A stretch of DNA of 60,000 bases. It comes from Cryptomeria japonica. Its lineage: Eukaryota > Streptophyta > Pinopsida > Cupressales > Cupressaceae. This document shows positions 21,683 through 33,861 of this stretch, piece by piece. The stretch lies in NCBI RefSeq assembly GCF_030272615.1, contig NC_081412.1, forward strand, positions 671,674,852 to 671,734,851, given 5' to 3'. Under the pieces are notes generated by a model. It saw nothing but the letters and a program-made list of their open reading frames with translations. It ran no database searches and was not told the origin of the DNA. The stretch's first letter is position 1. Each line of letters opens with the position of its first letter. The position numbers and the translations under genes were made by a program.

Positions 21683-22378
21683 AAACATAAATTAATGTAG
21701 CAATCAAGAATAATAACCACAACATAAAGAGCACACCATAACACAATATCTTAACGAGGAAAACTGGTGTGGGAAAAACCTCGATGGGATTTGTGACCCA
21801 CAATATGCACTTACTGGCCAATAAGTGAATATTACTCTTACAATAGGGGCTTGCACATGCAGGAAGGCCAAGTGCCTAGAGCTCACTACTCAAATACAAA
21901 AGGAAGTCACATTGACTTACAAAAATGGATTATGAAAATCCAATGTCATGTACTGCTTTAGATTAGCATCTGCTATGCCAGATTTAGTACCAGTTTAAGC
22001 TCTGCTACAATATAAACCCTTAACCAATAATTTTCATATTAGGTCTACATATTATCTTTCATACTTCACATCCTATATCTCTCTCCAAAATGATCTACAA
22101 TGATCTCATACATATATGAGTCATATTACAACTCACCATGTCGGCTTACAATGATTTTATAATTAATTATAAAATACATTTTAAACAAAATTGAAGTTGG
22201 CCAAGGTGCCAGTATCCTTCCTTTCACTACCGGTGTTTTGTATGTCAGTGTACAGTCAATCTGTCGATGCCTGTGTCAGTATCTTTATCTTGCTGGTGTC
22301 ATATGATTGCAAGGTTTCCATCAATGAAAAAACCTTCAATCACCTAAAATTTCTCATTAGAGTGTGCATTTGCCAACA
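21683..22378 (-). repeat. A-minus left LTR (3' LTR), outer edge missing
   Basis: From CAATCAAGAATAATAACCAC onward it follows the right LTR (35055-35727) to its end, TTTGCCAACA. The outer 130 bp or so, including the G-tract, is missing, together with a few codons of B gag, so a deletion took the junction. Confidence 0.85.
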
Positions 22379-22828
22379 ATCTCCCCCTTTGGCATTGATG
22401 GCAACACTCATGAGGAAAATCTAAAAAAGTGTCATCCAAAAAGAATCTGCCAAAATTGTCTTACTAAAAATGTGTTAACAAAAATATGTGCTCCCCTTGA
22501 GCTGATGGTGTCATCTGTTGATCATTTTTCTCATTGCCTCTACTCCCCCTTTGACATCAATGACAAAGGTTGTCATTCACTATCAGTGGAGTCCTACCTG
22601 AATTTTTGTAACTGGTGGGTTACAATCTGAAAAATGTTTGTCAAAATCTCTGCACTGTACCGGTGAGTATGTGCATTTTCTCTTCCAGTGTCTTCAGTCT
22701 GGGAACCAGAGCCTTAGATATTTATTTTCTTAAAAAAATAAGGTATCCTAGTCTTGGAGTAAGTCTTCATTTCAAGTCCTTTGCCTTATCCTTAATTTCC
22801 TGTTTGTCATTCTCTAGTTTCTTGATTT
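22379..22828 (-). other. A-minus 3' internal region with repeated polypurine tracts
   Basis: The tract at the LTR (ATCTCCCCCTTTGGCATTGA, 22379-22398) and an upstream copy (CTCCCCCTTTGACATCAATG, 22543-22562) are reverse complements of the two tracts in A-plus (52091-52108 and 52253-52269). The right-hand 150 bp holds the last coiled-coil codons of ORF2 (text like KxKKLENDKQEIKDKAKD on the minus strand), cut at 22828 by F. Confidence 0.7.
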
Positions 22829-24264
22829 TGTTAATAAGATAAGAGGGGGGGGTGAATCATACAAACTTAATCTTCAATATATTCAACAGATTCAACCTCG
22901 ATAGCCTTATTAGATATATGTAATCAAAATTGTAAAATATGCAAACTCATGAACAAATGACATCACAACACATATAACACCAGATTTAACGTGGAAACCC
23001 AAATAGGGAAAAACCACTATGGGATTTTGGACCCACTAAGAAATATACCCTTCTAGAGTATGCTCGGTTAAAAGCAAATCCTGTTAAAGATTACAGACAC
23101 ATTGCTAGATGTGACTTGGTTAAGGGATTTCCCTCAGATTTGTTAGGATCTTCACTTTGTTAGAAGTGACCTTGTCAAAGGATTTCAAACACTCAATCAG
23201 AATGTCACCTTGCTAGAGGATTTACAAATAAGACTATTAAGTCCACTCGGTTAAGAGATTTTATGTTACTTACAAAATAAACAACAGCAATAAAATATAT
23301 CTGCAACTTTACATCTAAAATGTTAAAGCAAATTCTATGTGCTCAATATACTAAAGATAATCTTGTCATAAGATTTTTCTAATCTCTTTGCTGGGCTTAA
23401 TATACTGTGCATACATTTGTCTGCATGTATTGTTCATCAATAGTTCCTTATTTATGAACAATTCCAAACTGCTTAATCTCCTTGATCACATTTCCCATGA
23501 TCAATCTTAGTCATCAGATCAAAAAACTTGACTAGCTTCATTGTTTCCTTCGATCTAAAAAATGTTTTACCTTGCATTGGAACTTGCATTCCTTCCTTGG
23601 AACTTGTGCTAGGTTATTGCGGTTCAATCTGTGCTGTAGATCTTCCTCTTGATTTTCCATTACTATAGATCTTTAACAAACTTCATACATGGCATACCAA
23701 TCATTTACAAATCTCTAGCTCATTAGAATCCTTCATTTAATAATGATTTTATTCATCCTATGTGATCTATCACAGCTTGGTTGTTACTCGGTAAATATTG
23801 AACTTCACTCGGTAGATATTTTGTCTTCTTTAACCAACATCAATAACCTTAGGGTTTACCGACTAGGTACCTTAGGTTTTACCGACTAGGTTCTTTGCTC
23901 GGTGACATAGTATAGTATTAACCTTACAATCAACAACATATGTAGGATATCAAAACAATCTAAACAACATGATCTCATCATTATCTAACTCGGTAATAGT
24001 TGCCCATTGAATAACTTATTTCTCCCCTTCATTATCACATTCTTTCTATGTCACTTACCGACCTCTTTATACTCATCAAATCATACTTCTTAAGATATGG
24101 CAACATCATACTAAGTCAGAAAATCAATTTCTTGACATCAATGACAAAATAATATTATTAAGAGAATAAACATCCTTAATCAGTTATATCCATAATCATC
24201 AACAACCTTGTCAATATCCTCATTGAAATGCCAATAATCTCTCATTGTAATTGGAATGCCAACA
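22829..24264 (-). repeat. F left LTR (3' LTR)
   Basis: TGTTAATAAG to GAATGCCAACA, 1436 bp. It contains several units of the kind GATTTxxCTTGGTTAAG/CTAGAGGATTT at 23090-23270. A 20-bp direct repeat around TTTACCGACTAGGT occurs at about 23855-23895. Confidence 0.92.
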
Positions 24265-24652
24265 ATCTCCCCCTTTGGCATTGATGGCAAAACCAATTGA
24301 TTTTACCTAATTGATTCGGATTCAGATTGTTGTGAGATTCTGAAATGCTCTCCCCCTGTCATTAGTCTTCTCCCAACTTCTTCATTTAGTCTTCTCCCCC
24401 ATACATTAGTCTTCTCTCCCTTTGACAACAATGCCAAAAAGTAAAAGAACTAATACATGATTTCTTCCTCTATGAAGTGATTTCCTTGCTGTTATGTATC
24501 AACTTAGTCTTGGTCAGAGCATTTTGTCTTCAATTCATGTTCCCTATTTTTGTTTTCTGCACACCTTTAGAAAACCTCCTAAAGTGTGTAAATCAGCATC
24601 AACTCATAAAAGGTATTTTGTCGAGTCATCGAATTGATGCTTTCGTTGAACT
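24265..24652 (-). other. F 3' untranslated region with polypurine tract array
   Basis: ATCTCCCCCTTTGGCATTGA at 24265-24284 is the reverse-strand tract at the LTR. Further tract-like blocks follow: CTCCCCCTGTCATTAG near 24351, CTTCTCCCCCATACATTAG near 24389 and CTCTCCCTTTGACAACAATG near 24414. Repeated tracts before the 3' LTR are a described trait of Sirevirus-type Copia elements. Confidence 0.65.
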
Positions 24653-25190
24653 CTATAAGTGAGTACTAGATAGGGGTAGGACCCCTAACTTGCTTCTGAG
24701 ATACTCAAAAGTGTCCCTTGGCAGTGGCTTGGTGAAGATATTTTCTATTTGTTCCTTTGTGTTAACATACTCCAACATCACTTTCTTCTCTTGAACTTCT
24801 TCTCTAACATAATGATACTTGATAGAGATGTGCTTTGTATTAGAGTGCATTATAGGATTCTTTGAAATGTTAATGGCACTAGTATTATCACAGAATATAG
24901 TTACTGGCTTGGTAACTTTCTCATTCATACCTTCCAATAGTTGTTTGATCCATGCTATATTGGTACAATTCAATGCTGCAGCAACATACTCAGCTTCAAC
25001 TGTTGACTGTGAAATGCATCCTTGTTTCTTGGCTAAGCCAGCTTACTAGTCTGTCTCGCAAAAAGAAAGCTCCTCCACTTGTGCTTTTCCTGTCATCAAT
25101 TTTTCCTACCCAATCAACATCAGTATAGACTTTTAAGTCAAAATCATTCCCTTTCTGATATACTAAGCCATAATCTTCAGTGTCTCTTGA
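24653..25190 (-). pseudogene. F RNase H domain (broken)
   Basis: The 106-aa frame 24973-24653 gives IFCDNTSAINISKNP, then TKHISIKYHYVREEV, then EQIENIFTKPLPRDTFEYL, the standard end of a Copia polyprotein. The upstream half (25190-24974) holds DWVGKIDDRKSTSGGAFF-type text and WLS, with a stop and a shift between the two. The domain degrades RNA in RNA-DNA hybrids. Confidence 0.88.
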
Positions 25191-26184
25191 GTATCAAAAA
25201 ATTCTCTTGATTGTTGTCATATGGGTTTCTTTGGGATCTACAGAAAATCTTGCAACTATACCTACTGCATGTGATATATCCAGCCTGCTGTGAACTACAT
25301 ATTGTAACTTTCCAATCATAGATCGGTAAAGTGTCTCATCAATAGATGAAGATTCATCATTCTTTGATAGTTTACAGTTGGTAGTCATAGGAGTACTTAC
25401 AAGTTTAGAATCCTCCATTCCAAATTTCTTCAAGATTTCCTTTATATACTTGGATTGAGTAATGAAAATCTCATTTTTCATTTGTAGTATCTGTAAACCT
25501 ATAAAATACTTTATTTCACCGATTAATGATATCTCAAATTATTTGCACATTTCATTTCCAAATTTTTTGCATAAAAAGTCATTACCACAAAAAATAATAT
25601 CATCAACAAATATGGCTAAGATCAGTATCCTATTGTCCTCATCATGCTTCATATACATTTTATTGTTTTCACTTGTTCTTATAAAACCAATCTTGATTAG
25701 ATAAGAGTGCAATCTCTCATACCATTCTCTAGGTGCTTGCTTTAGACCATAATGCTTTGTTCAGCTTAAATACCTGATCTTTGTTCTTGTCTTCAACAAA
25801 TCCTTCAGGTTGTTCAATAAAAACTTCTTCTAATATACCATTCAAAAATACAAATTTGACATCCATTTGATATACCTTGAAATTCTTGTAAGCAGCATAT
25901 GCTAACAATGTTCTTACTCCTTCAAGCCTTGCCACAGGTGCAAAAGTCTCACCATAATCAATTCCTTCTTCTTGAGCATAACATTTGTAAACTAGTTTTT
26001 CTTTATTCTGAATGACCTCTCCTTTTTCATTCAGCTTGTTTCTTAAAATCCACTTTGTACTGATTACATTTTTCTCTTTAGGTCTTGGGACCAGTGTCCA
26101 TGTTTCATTCTTCTTGATTTGTTCAATCTCTTCTATCACATCATTTATCCAATCTTCATTACTAAATGCCTCTTTTACTATCAT
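25191..26184 (-). pseudogene. F reverse transcriptase (broken)
   Basis: The first block, 26184-25729, contains TKWILRNKLNEKGE, FAPVARLEGVRTLLAYAA and the catalytic QMDVKFVFLNG. FVDDIIFCG, the second catalytic motif, lies near 25610-25580 after a frame change. FIGLQI, KFGMEDSKLVSTPM and LYRSMIGKLQYV follow to 25191. Catalytic aspartates are present. Frame breaks occur near 25730 and 25520, and a TAG interrupts near 25540. Confidence 0.9.
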
Positions 26185-26469
26185 CGGTTCAAATTTAGAT
26201 ATCAGACATGTGTTCTATCTCAGTTTCTTCCTTGTCATCACTGGATCATCCTTATCTCCTATAATCTGACTTGATGCATGATTCCTTCTGACATACTTGG
26301 CTAATACAGGCTTGGTAGGCTCTGTATGATCTTCTTCATCACTCGGTAACTAGATATTCTCTTCATTTCCTTTAGCAGCTTTCTCAGTAGGACTTCTCGG
26401 TTGAACATATACAAATCCTTCATAATCTTCTGGTTCTTTGAAATTTCCTTCATCATTTCTTTATGCAAA

Positions 26470-27146
26470 TTCATCAATTTTCACATTTGCACTTTCCACT
26501 ATTTTGTTAGATGATTTGAATAGACATTTAAATGCTTTGCTTCTAGAAGAATATCCTAGAAATGTTCCTTCTTCACCTTTCTGATCAAACTTTCCATTTT
26601 TGGTTTCTTGTCATACCAGATTTCATATGGTGTCTTCATAGTTCCTTTTTTCAGTTGTACTCAGTTCAGGGTGTAAACTGCAGTGCTTATTGCATCTCTC
26701 CAAAATGTTTGAGGTACCCTCTTTTCTAACATCAGGGTTCTTGCACAATCTACAGTAGATCGGTTCCTCCTTTCAGCTATCCCATTCTGTTGTGGAGTTC
26801 TCGGTGTAGATACTTGTCTCTTTATAACATGATCATTGTAGAATAAGTTAACTTCATCAGAAGTAAACTATCCTCCTCTATTAGATCTAAAACATTTCAG
26901 TTGTCTTCCTATTTCATTTTCAACTCTTGCCTTGTACCATTTGAACATTTGAAAAGCTTCTGATTTTTCTTTTAAAAACATAACTAACATCATCCTTGAG
27001 TAATCATCCACAAATAATATGAAATATTTATCACCATAATAACTTTGAACTTTCATAGGACCACAAAGATCAGTGTGCACAAGATCTAAAATTCCTTTAG
27101 AAGTGTAGGACTTACTTGTAAAACTTGACCTTGTCATCTTACCCAT
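26470..27146 (-). pseudogene. F integrase (broken)
   Basis: CQMGKMTRSS just upstream, then the first catalytic Asp in LVHTDLCGPM (27100-27070), the second in LFVDDYSRMM (near 27020-26990), FRSNRGG at the end of the 92-aa frame, and TPRTPQQNGIAERRNRS near 26815-26765 with the catalytic Glu. YEIWYDKKP follows near 26620. A TAG after NRGG and a frameshift near 26600 disable it. Confidence 0.87.
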
Positions 27147-27722
27147 TTGGCATCCTCAACATATTTCATTCACAGGTTTTTCCAAGCTCGGTAGACCTCT
27201 TACTCGGTGCTTCTTGCTTATTTCGATCAGGTTATCAAAATTTACATGACAAAACCTTTTATGCCATAACCAAGTATCATCTATTTTAGCATATAGACTA
27301 TTGTTCTAAGTTGAGTCAAGATGAAATGTATTACCTTTTGTTTGTGTCCTGATAGCAGCTAGCTTTCCATGTTTGTCATGAACTTTGACACATCCCTTTT
27401 GAAATTCTATTCGGTATCTTGTATTGTTTAGCTGTGCTACACTCAACAAATTGTATTTCAAACCTTCAACCTAGTATACATCATCACATTTAGCATTGTC
27501 AAGAAGTGTTATGGATCCTTTACCTCGTACTGGACATGATGCATCATTACCAAATCTTACATAAGCTCCATCATAATCTTCTAATTTAACAAACTTGTGT
27601 TTATCACCTGTCATGTGATGTGAGCATCCACTATCTATGATCCAAGAACCGTTAGTCTTTATGTGAGATATTAAAGCTTTTTCTTCGTACCTTTCTTCAT
27701 CTGATCCATCTTTGATAGCCAC
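27120..27722 (-). pseudogene. F protease and pre-integrase zinc region
   Basis: The protease site is WIIDSGCSHHMTGDKHKF near 27645-27590, with the catalytic DSG intact. The frame continues through YVRFGNDASCP to 27471, then a TAG. LLSVAQLNN and WLWHKRFCHVNFDNL (near 27265-27220) mark the HHCC region, ending CQMGK. Compared with B and C, the F protease motif is the only canonical one in the window. Confidence 0.88.
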
Positions 27723-27810
27723 ATAAACAACTTCTTCTGTTTCAATTTCATCATATTTATCATCATTGGATTCCTCATCAACTATTAGGCATGTCTTTCT
27801 ATCTCTTCTT

Positions 27811-28784
27811 CTGAAGTCTCATTGTCCTCTGTAATGATTATCTTTTCGTCTGTCATCTCGGTATTCTCTCTTTTTAGTATAATCTTTGTCAAGACAATTA
27901 GAAGCCATATATCCTATTCTATCACAATTGAAACATTTCAAAGGTAGCTTTCCTTTATACTTACCTTTGCCTCTTGGTAACCTTCTGGCCAATAGTGCTT
28001 CAAATTCTTCTTGCTTTCTGATTTCCTCATATAGTTTGTGTACCTCTTCCATGTTTTTGTGAAATCTTTCACTTGCTCCATTGTGATTTTCTTCAGTATA
28101 CTTCTACATTCTATCATTGTAATCATCAGATTCACCAATATGAAGAGAACTGAATGCAGATTCAACTTTATTTACTGAAGACCCACTGTTATCAAAATTA
28201 CTTAACTCAAATGCATGTAGCTTACCGATAGTAGCATCTAAAGAAACTGGCATGTTAGGTACAGACCTCAATTCATTGATTGTAGAGACTCGGATTACAT
28301 AAGCAGGTAGAAGTGTTCTAAGCAACTTACTTATTACATCCTTTTCTTCAATAGTTCCTCCTGCTCCTTTGATTTGATTCATAGTTTCCTTTAACCTTGT
28401 ACTGTACTAAGTTATGTTCTCACCTTCATTCATTCTCATAGATTCCAGTTGTCCTCTTAGACTATCCACTTTTTCTCTTTGAACATGTTCATCACCACCA
28501 TACACAGATATGAGCTTATTCCACATCGCCTTAGCATCACTACAACCTTCTAGGTCATTAAACTCTGAGTCAGTCAATGCAGATGTTATTTCAATCATTG
28601 CTTGAATATGTTCTTGCTTTGCCTTTATCTCTTCCATTGTCATTGGGAAGGTGCTCGGTGCAATGTAATCATTCTCCAGATAATATATAGGATATTCTCC
28701 AATTCCTGATAGGTGCAGCTTCATCCTTTTTTGCCATGTAGAGAAACTTGACTTGTTCAGCTTCAATGCATCCCTCTTATACAT
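27811..28784 (-). pseudogene. F gag (broken)
   Basis: The start is near 28784 (MYKRDALKLNKSSFSTWQ), then SVYGGDEHVQREKVDSLRGQ and LRTLLPAYVIRVSTINELRS (near 28330-28270). The zinc knuckle CFNCDRIGYMASNC (27943-27902) has Tyr where the third ligand His is expected. Stops lie at 28405 and 28102, with a frame change near 28100. The primer site is about 50 bp upstream. Gag packages element RNA in the virus-like particle. Confidence 0.87.
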
Positions 28785-28834
28785 CTTTGGATCTTTGCCT
28801 CAAGTGCCTTTAAACTTTTCATCTAGAGTCCAAA

Positions 28835-28846
28835 GCTCTGATACCA
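28835..28846 (-). promoter_or_regulatory. Primer-binding site (initiator tRNA-Met), F
   Basis: GCTCTGATACCA on the plus strand is TGGTATCAGAGC on the element strand, a perfect match to the initiator tRNA-Met 3' end, two bases from the LTR. Confidence 0.95.
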
Positions 28847-28848
28847 AT

Positions 28849-30341
28849 TGTTAATAAGATGAGAGGGGGGGTTGAATCATACAAACTTAATCTTCAACAT
28901 ATTAAATAGATTCAACCTTGGTAGCCTTATTAGATATATGTAATCAAAACTGTAAAATATGCAAACTCATGACCAAATAACATCACAACACATATAACAC
29001 CAGATTTAACATGGAAACCCAAATAGGGAAAAACCACTGTGGGATTTCAGACCCACTAAGAAATATATCCTTCTAGAGTATGCTCGGTTAAAAGCAAATC
29101 CTGTGAAAGATTACAAATAGATTGCTAGATGTGACCTGGCTAAGGGATTTCCCTCAAATTTGTTAGGATCTTCACTTAATTAGAAGTGACCTTGTCAAAG
29201 GATTTCAAACACTCAATCAGAATGTCACCTTAATAGAGGATTTACAAATAAGACTGTTAAGTCCACTTGGTTAAGAGATTTTCTGTCACTTACAAAATAA
29301 ACAACAGTAATAAAATATATCTGCAACTTTACATCTAAAATGTTAAAGCAGATTTTATGTGCTCAATATACTAAAGATAATCTTGTCATAAGATCTATCT
29401 AATCTCTTTGCTAGGCTTCTTAATCTGTTCTTCAATCAAATCTTCAAGCTTTTGTGCTCGGTAATCACCTCTATAGCATCACTGTGCATACATTTGCCCG
29501 CATGTATTGTTCATCAACAGTTCCTTATTTATGAACAATTCCAAACCGCTTAATCTCCTTGATCACATTTCCCATGATCAATCTTAGCCATTAGCTCAAC
29601 AAACTTGACTAGGTTCTTTGCTTCCTTCGATCTGGAAAATGTTTAACCTTGCCTTGGAACTTGCATTCTTTCCTTGGAACTTGTGCTAGGTTATTGCGGT
29701 TCAATCTGCATTGTAGATCTTCCTCTTGATTTTCCATTGTCGTAGATCTTTAACAAACTTCATACATGGCATACCAATCATTTACAAATCTCCAGCTCAT
29801 TAGCATCCTTCATTTAATAATGCTTTTCTTCATCCTATGTGATGTATCATAGCTTGGTTGTTACTAGATAAATACTAAACTTCACTCGGTAGACATTCTG
29901 TCTTCTTTAACTGACATTGATAACCTTAGGGTTTACCGACTAGGTACCTTAGGGTTTACCGACTAGGTTCTTTGCTCGGTGACATAGTATAGTATTAACC
30001 TTACAATCAACAACATATGTAGGATATCAAAACAATCTAAACAACATGATCTCATCATTGTCTAACTCGGTAATAGTTGCCCATTGAATAACTTATTTCT
30101 CCCCTTCATTATCACATTCTTTCTGTGTCACTTACTGACCTCTTTATACTCATCAAATCATACTTCTTAAGATATGGCAACATCATACTGAGTCAAAAAA
30201 TCAATTTCTTGACATCAATGACAAAATAATATTATTAAGATAGTAAACATCCTTAATCAGTTATATCCATAATCATCAACAACCTTCTCAATATCCTCAT
30301 TGAAATGCCAACAATCTCTCATTGTAATTGGAATGCCAACA
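28849..30341 (-). repeat. F right LTR (5' LTR)
   Basis: TGTTAATAAG to AATGCCAACA, 1493 bp. It matches the left LTR throughout with scattered differences and one length difference of about 57 bp. Confidence 0.92.
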
Positions 30342-30346
30342 AATTT

Positions 30347-33300
30347 TCTCTTCTTACTCTATAATTTTCTTCTCTAACTCCAAAAAACAATTTGATGCTC
30401 CTATCAGATTGTTAGCGATATTGTTTATCTTCTCTTGTGCTTTGCTAATCTATTTGTCAAGATCCTTTGTTAATATATTCGTTTTGCAAGTATCCCTGTA
30501 CAATTTCTTGAAGTCAAAAATAATTTCACTGAGTTCCGGTAAAAGAGTATCCATGTCCCCTTTGTTCTTATTCACAATTTCCACAAAGAATTTCTCTTTC
30601 TCTTTTATCATTTTTTCCTTAAATGTATCCTCATTTATTTGATCAATGGTGATTAGGTTACCAATGATGAACTTAGACAATATGTCTAGTTGTCCTAAAG
30701 AATCTTTATTATCAACTGTGCACTTTGGTGCAATCAATTTAAGAATTGGTATTATATCATCAATAGCCTTATAGGCTTGTGCATTGCAATCCATGATCTT
30801 CTTTATTGAATGTAACAAGACCTTTGTTACATTAGTAGGTCTAAATTCTGCCATAGTTATACCAGATGTTTGTCCAACAGTCTTTAAAATAGCCATACTA
30901 CCGGTTGTGATAATTTCCTTGCTTGGTTCGACCTCTGGTAGGTCTGTCTGTGTTTGCATTTCTACAAACAAAGGTTTATGCTTTTCAGTTTGGGCTGGTG
31001 GCACTGTCTCTGTCTAAACCTTTGCTTCAACCTCTACCTATTCTACTTTCTCCAATTTAGTCTCAAAAGGTTTCTCTAAGATTTCATCTGCGAGTTTCTC
31101 AGATGTTATCTTAGTTTGTACCTCTGAACTTTCTTTAGCCAGTTCTTCAAATGTTTTATTGGTTGTATCTATCGATTTCTCAGTAGTATCTTCTGTCGGT
31201 TGCTCTGCCTGTGAAGGTTTCTCTATGTTCAAATCAACCTCTATAGCTAGTGAATCAGTAGTCACATCTTTCTCCTTATCCTTAGTGGTTTCTCTGTCAA
31301 CCACAACATTTACTTCTTGAGTGTCTACATTAACTATATACAAAATTTCTGATTCAGGATTTGTATCCTCTATCGGAGTCTCCATACTCTCTGTGGTCGG
31401 TTGTCTGTCAGTAGTGTCTACCGGTGGAGTGTCTGAAAGAGGTGGGGCCATATTTTTGGTTATTTTTAGGCTTGGTGTTCCACCTACCTTACCTTTCCCC
31501 TTATCATTTTCCTTTTGATATACTTTGATAGTTTTAGGCCTAAGTAATTCTTCCTCTTTCTCTTTTTCCACAAAGAATATATCCCATCCATTTGTTGTTT
31601 CTTTAGATACTTCATTTACTTTGGCAGCCATTAGTGCTACATGCTAGTGAGCAGTGGAAAATACTGTCCAGTTTGCCTCACTGATTAATTTGTCTATTTC
31701 ATTAGGTGAGTTAATTGGATGCACTGCCAGTAATTTTTCAATCTTAATCTTTTTATCCAATTCAACAATAGCTAATCTTCTAGCTTCGAATCTCCTATAC
31801 AAGTCATTTGGAATTTCATCAACAACTTCCATTAAGAATTTCTTGTATATGTCTAAGTGTAGAATTACACTATACTCTATACTTTCCTTATCATCAGCTA
31901 ATAGTGTATTGTATATTTTATTTATGTTCTTCAGCTTACCATCCTTTGTGATTTCACTAAGAAGTTTGTCTAGAGGATTAATAGTCTATTTTGTCTTCTT
32001 CTTCTTAGGAGTCATTTTATTTGTCGGAGGGCTTACTGTTTGTTGCTTCTGTCTTGTCCTTTTTGGTGTAGGAGAGGGTACCGGTGAGGGTTTTGTTTTC
32101 CTTTCAACCCTTTTAAATACTGCGGGTATGTCACTCTCAGAAGAAGTTCCAACAGGTGAAAGATGAGTTTCCGGTTGAGGTGCTTCCAACTCACTTTCAC
32201 TTATACCAGTTTTCCTCAGAACATCTTCCCTGATTGCCTTTTCCTATCGGGTTCCTTTTCTTACAGTTGCCTCAACCTTCTTAAAATTTTTCTAGATTGA
32301 ATTTGACTCTCTATTGTTTCTGCACTACCAAATACTTTCTCTTCCAGTTCCTTAGGAGCATCAAGGAGGGTTTTTGCATAAGTTTCAATAATGTTGTCAT
32401 CTATCTCATAGCCTATTTCAGTTACCCAAATAGTTCTAGGGATAACTGCCTCCATCCAGATTTCTTTCTGATACTTATCCACAATAGCTTGTGATAGTCT
32501 TACTGTAGATTTCATTCAAGCCTTCAGTGCTTGAAAATACTCATTTAGGTTCTTCTCCTTGTTCTCTCCCATATTATTCAATAGGTCTGACAGTTGTTTT
32601 CCTACCAGTATGTCAAAACCAAAATTTCTAGCACCAATACGAGGAACTTGTTTGGTTATATACAACATTAGACACACAAGTAAGTTTCCTAATCTGAATG
32701 TTCCTTTCTTATCTTTTTTAATCTTTCCCAAATTGTCTATCAACTCATCTTTAAGCCATTCACATACATCTATCCTTGTATTATCATTTACCATATCATA
32801 GGAACTCTTGATACATAGGCTAGAGACTTAGTTTAACCTATTTGCATGTGTAGCCTTATAACCTAAGATCATAATGATAAATTTGGCATTTATATCCTTC
32901 AGATCATTTACCCTTAGAGATCTCTTATCAAATGTTGCACTAGTTAGATTTATCATTGTGTCATTTGAGACCTTCTTTGTTTTGTCTAGTCTGTTATCGG
33001 TGAAGGGTAACCCTGCTACATCCTTTACTACTTATTTTGTGATTTTATGAACTGAGTCCAACCAGAAAAATTCACCATGTACTCTGCTTAACACTATCCT
33101 TATGATATCCCTGGGAAAATTTGGGATACTAAGAATTTTAGTGAAACCTAGGGTTTCTATTAACTTATGTTCAGTTTTAACATTTCCTGAATCATCACAA
33201 ATCATAGACTTATACATATTCTTAATTTCCTCATCACCTAGTTCATCAATATGACAATGTATATACATCCTAGGGTCTTCAGCATATACTACTCCCTTAG

Positions 33301-33436
33301 GTATTTGAGAAAATGCACCTAAGCTATCATCTTTCTTCGCAATTTCAAGAACTAACTCGAATACAAGTCTAGGGCACTTAATAAATTCAACAACAATAGG
33401 GTTTGCAATAAATTCAGGAGTGGATGAAGATGCCAT
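30347..33436 (-). pseudogene. A-minus ORF2: large conserved protein of unknown function
   Basis: It starts MASSSTPEFIANPIVVEF at 33436. The N-terminal domain (33436-32261) contains KGVVYAEDPRMYIHCHIDEL, the block HGEFFWLDSVHKITK and DVCEWLKDELIDNLGKIKKD. After one frameshift near 32260 the rest runs in a single frame with few stops. A basic cluster follows, near 32085-31995 (KRTRQKQQ, then TPKKKKTK). Next come VVDEIPNDLYRRFEARR (31830-31780), a Thr/Glu/Lys-rich acidic middle (31630-31040) and a coiled-coil C-terminus (31004-30450). The last codons lie beyond F at 22828. No protease, RT, integrase or membrane segment is seen. A-plus (48809-51923) is homologous along its whole length. I do not recognise the family. 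Confidence 0.8.
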
Positions 33437-33861
33437 AGCTATAAATACCTCAATCTACTTTAGGTATGAATGATTTGATGGATTGCTTCACTTCTTCACT
33501 TGGAATACCTTCACTCGGGAATTTTCGTGCTCTCGAAGATTTGAATGCTCGATGAAATGAAAATGGAGCCAAAACACTTTCTTTATAATGTTATTTTCTC
33601 CAACTACCACATTTAATGCTTGCCAGTTAAGTCATAACTTAACTCATCTGCCGATATAGAAGTAATTTCAACTTCTCACCATTAACCGAGGGAATTATAG
33701 CATGTTTTTCAATTTGTTTCTAAACCGCCAAAGAATTTTCTTCAGTTAGATAAAGAGTCTCCTACCGGTGGAGTGTTACTCTATTCTGTCGGTGGAGGAG
33801 TATTCCCATCAATATTTTGATCTGACTTTTTGATCCATTGTTTTAAGAACTCTTTTTTTAC
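33437..33861 (-). other. A-minus spacer between ORF1 and ORF2
   Basis: This non-coding stretch contains repeated ACCGGT/CCGGTGGAG motifs near 33760-33800. The matching spacer in A-plus is 48525-48808. It could hold an internal start for ORF2, but no promoter motif is clear. Confidence 0.45.

Larger units (their letters stand above)
22829..30341 (-). mobile_element. Element F: complete Copia retrotransposon inside A-minus
   Basis: Two LTRs (22829-24264 and 28849-30341), a perfect primer site and all Copia domains are present in the order gag, protease, integrase, RT, RNase H. The flanks are GATTT (22824-22828) and AATTT (30342-30346), a duplication with one mismatch. A-minus ORF2 text is continuous across the removed element. 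It is the best-preserved Copia in the window, yet every domain still carries stops or frame breaks. The left LTR lacks a segment of about 57 bp present in the right one (near 29408-29480). Confidence 0.93.

Noticed and set aside
21704-21886. Similar 60-aa minus ORFs at 21704-21886 and 35053-35235
   Set aside because: They resemble each other only because both lie in A LTRs; the LTR is non-coding and A-plus LTRs do not support selection on the frame.
31654-32166. 170-aa plus-strand ORF that looks membrane-like
   Set aside because: It is antisense to the well-supported A-minus ORF2; Lys/Glu-rich codons read backwards give Phe/Leu/Ser-rich, membrane-like text.
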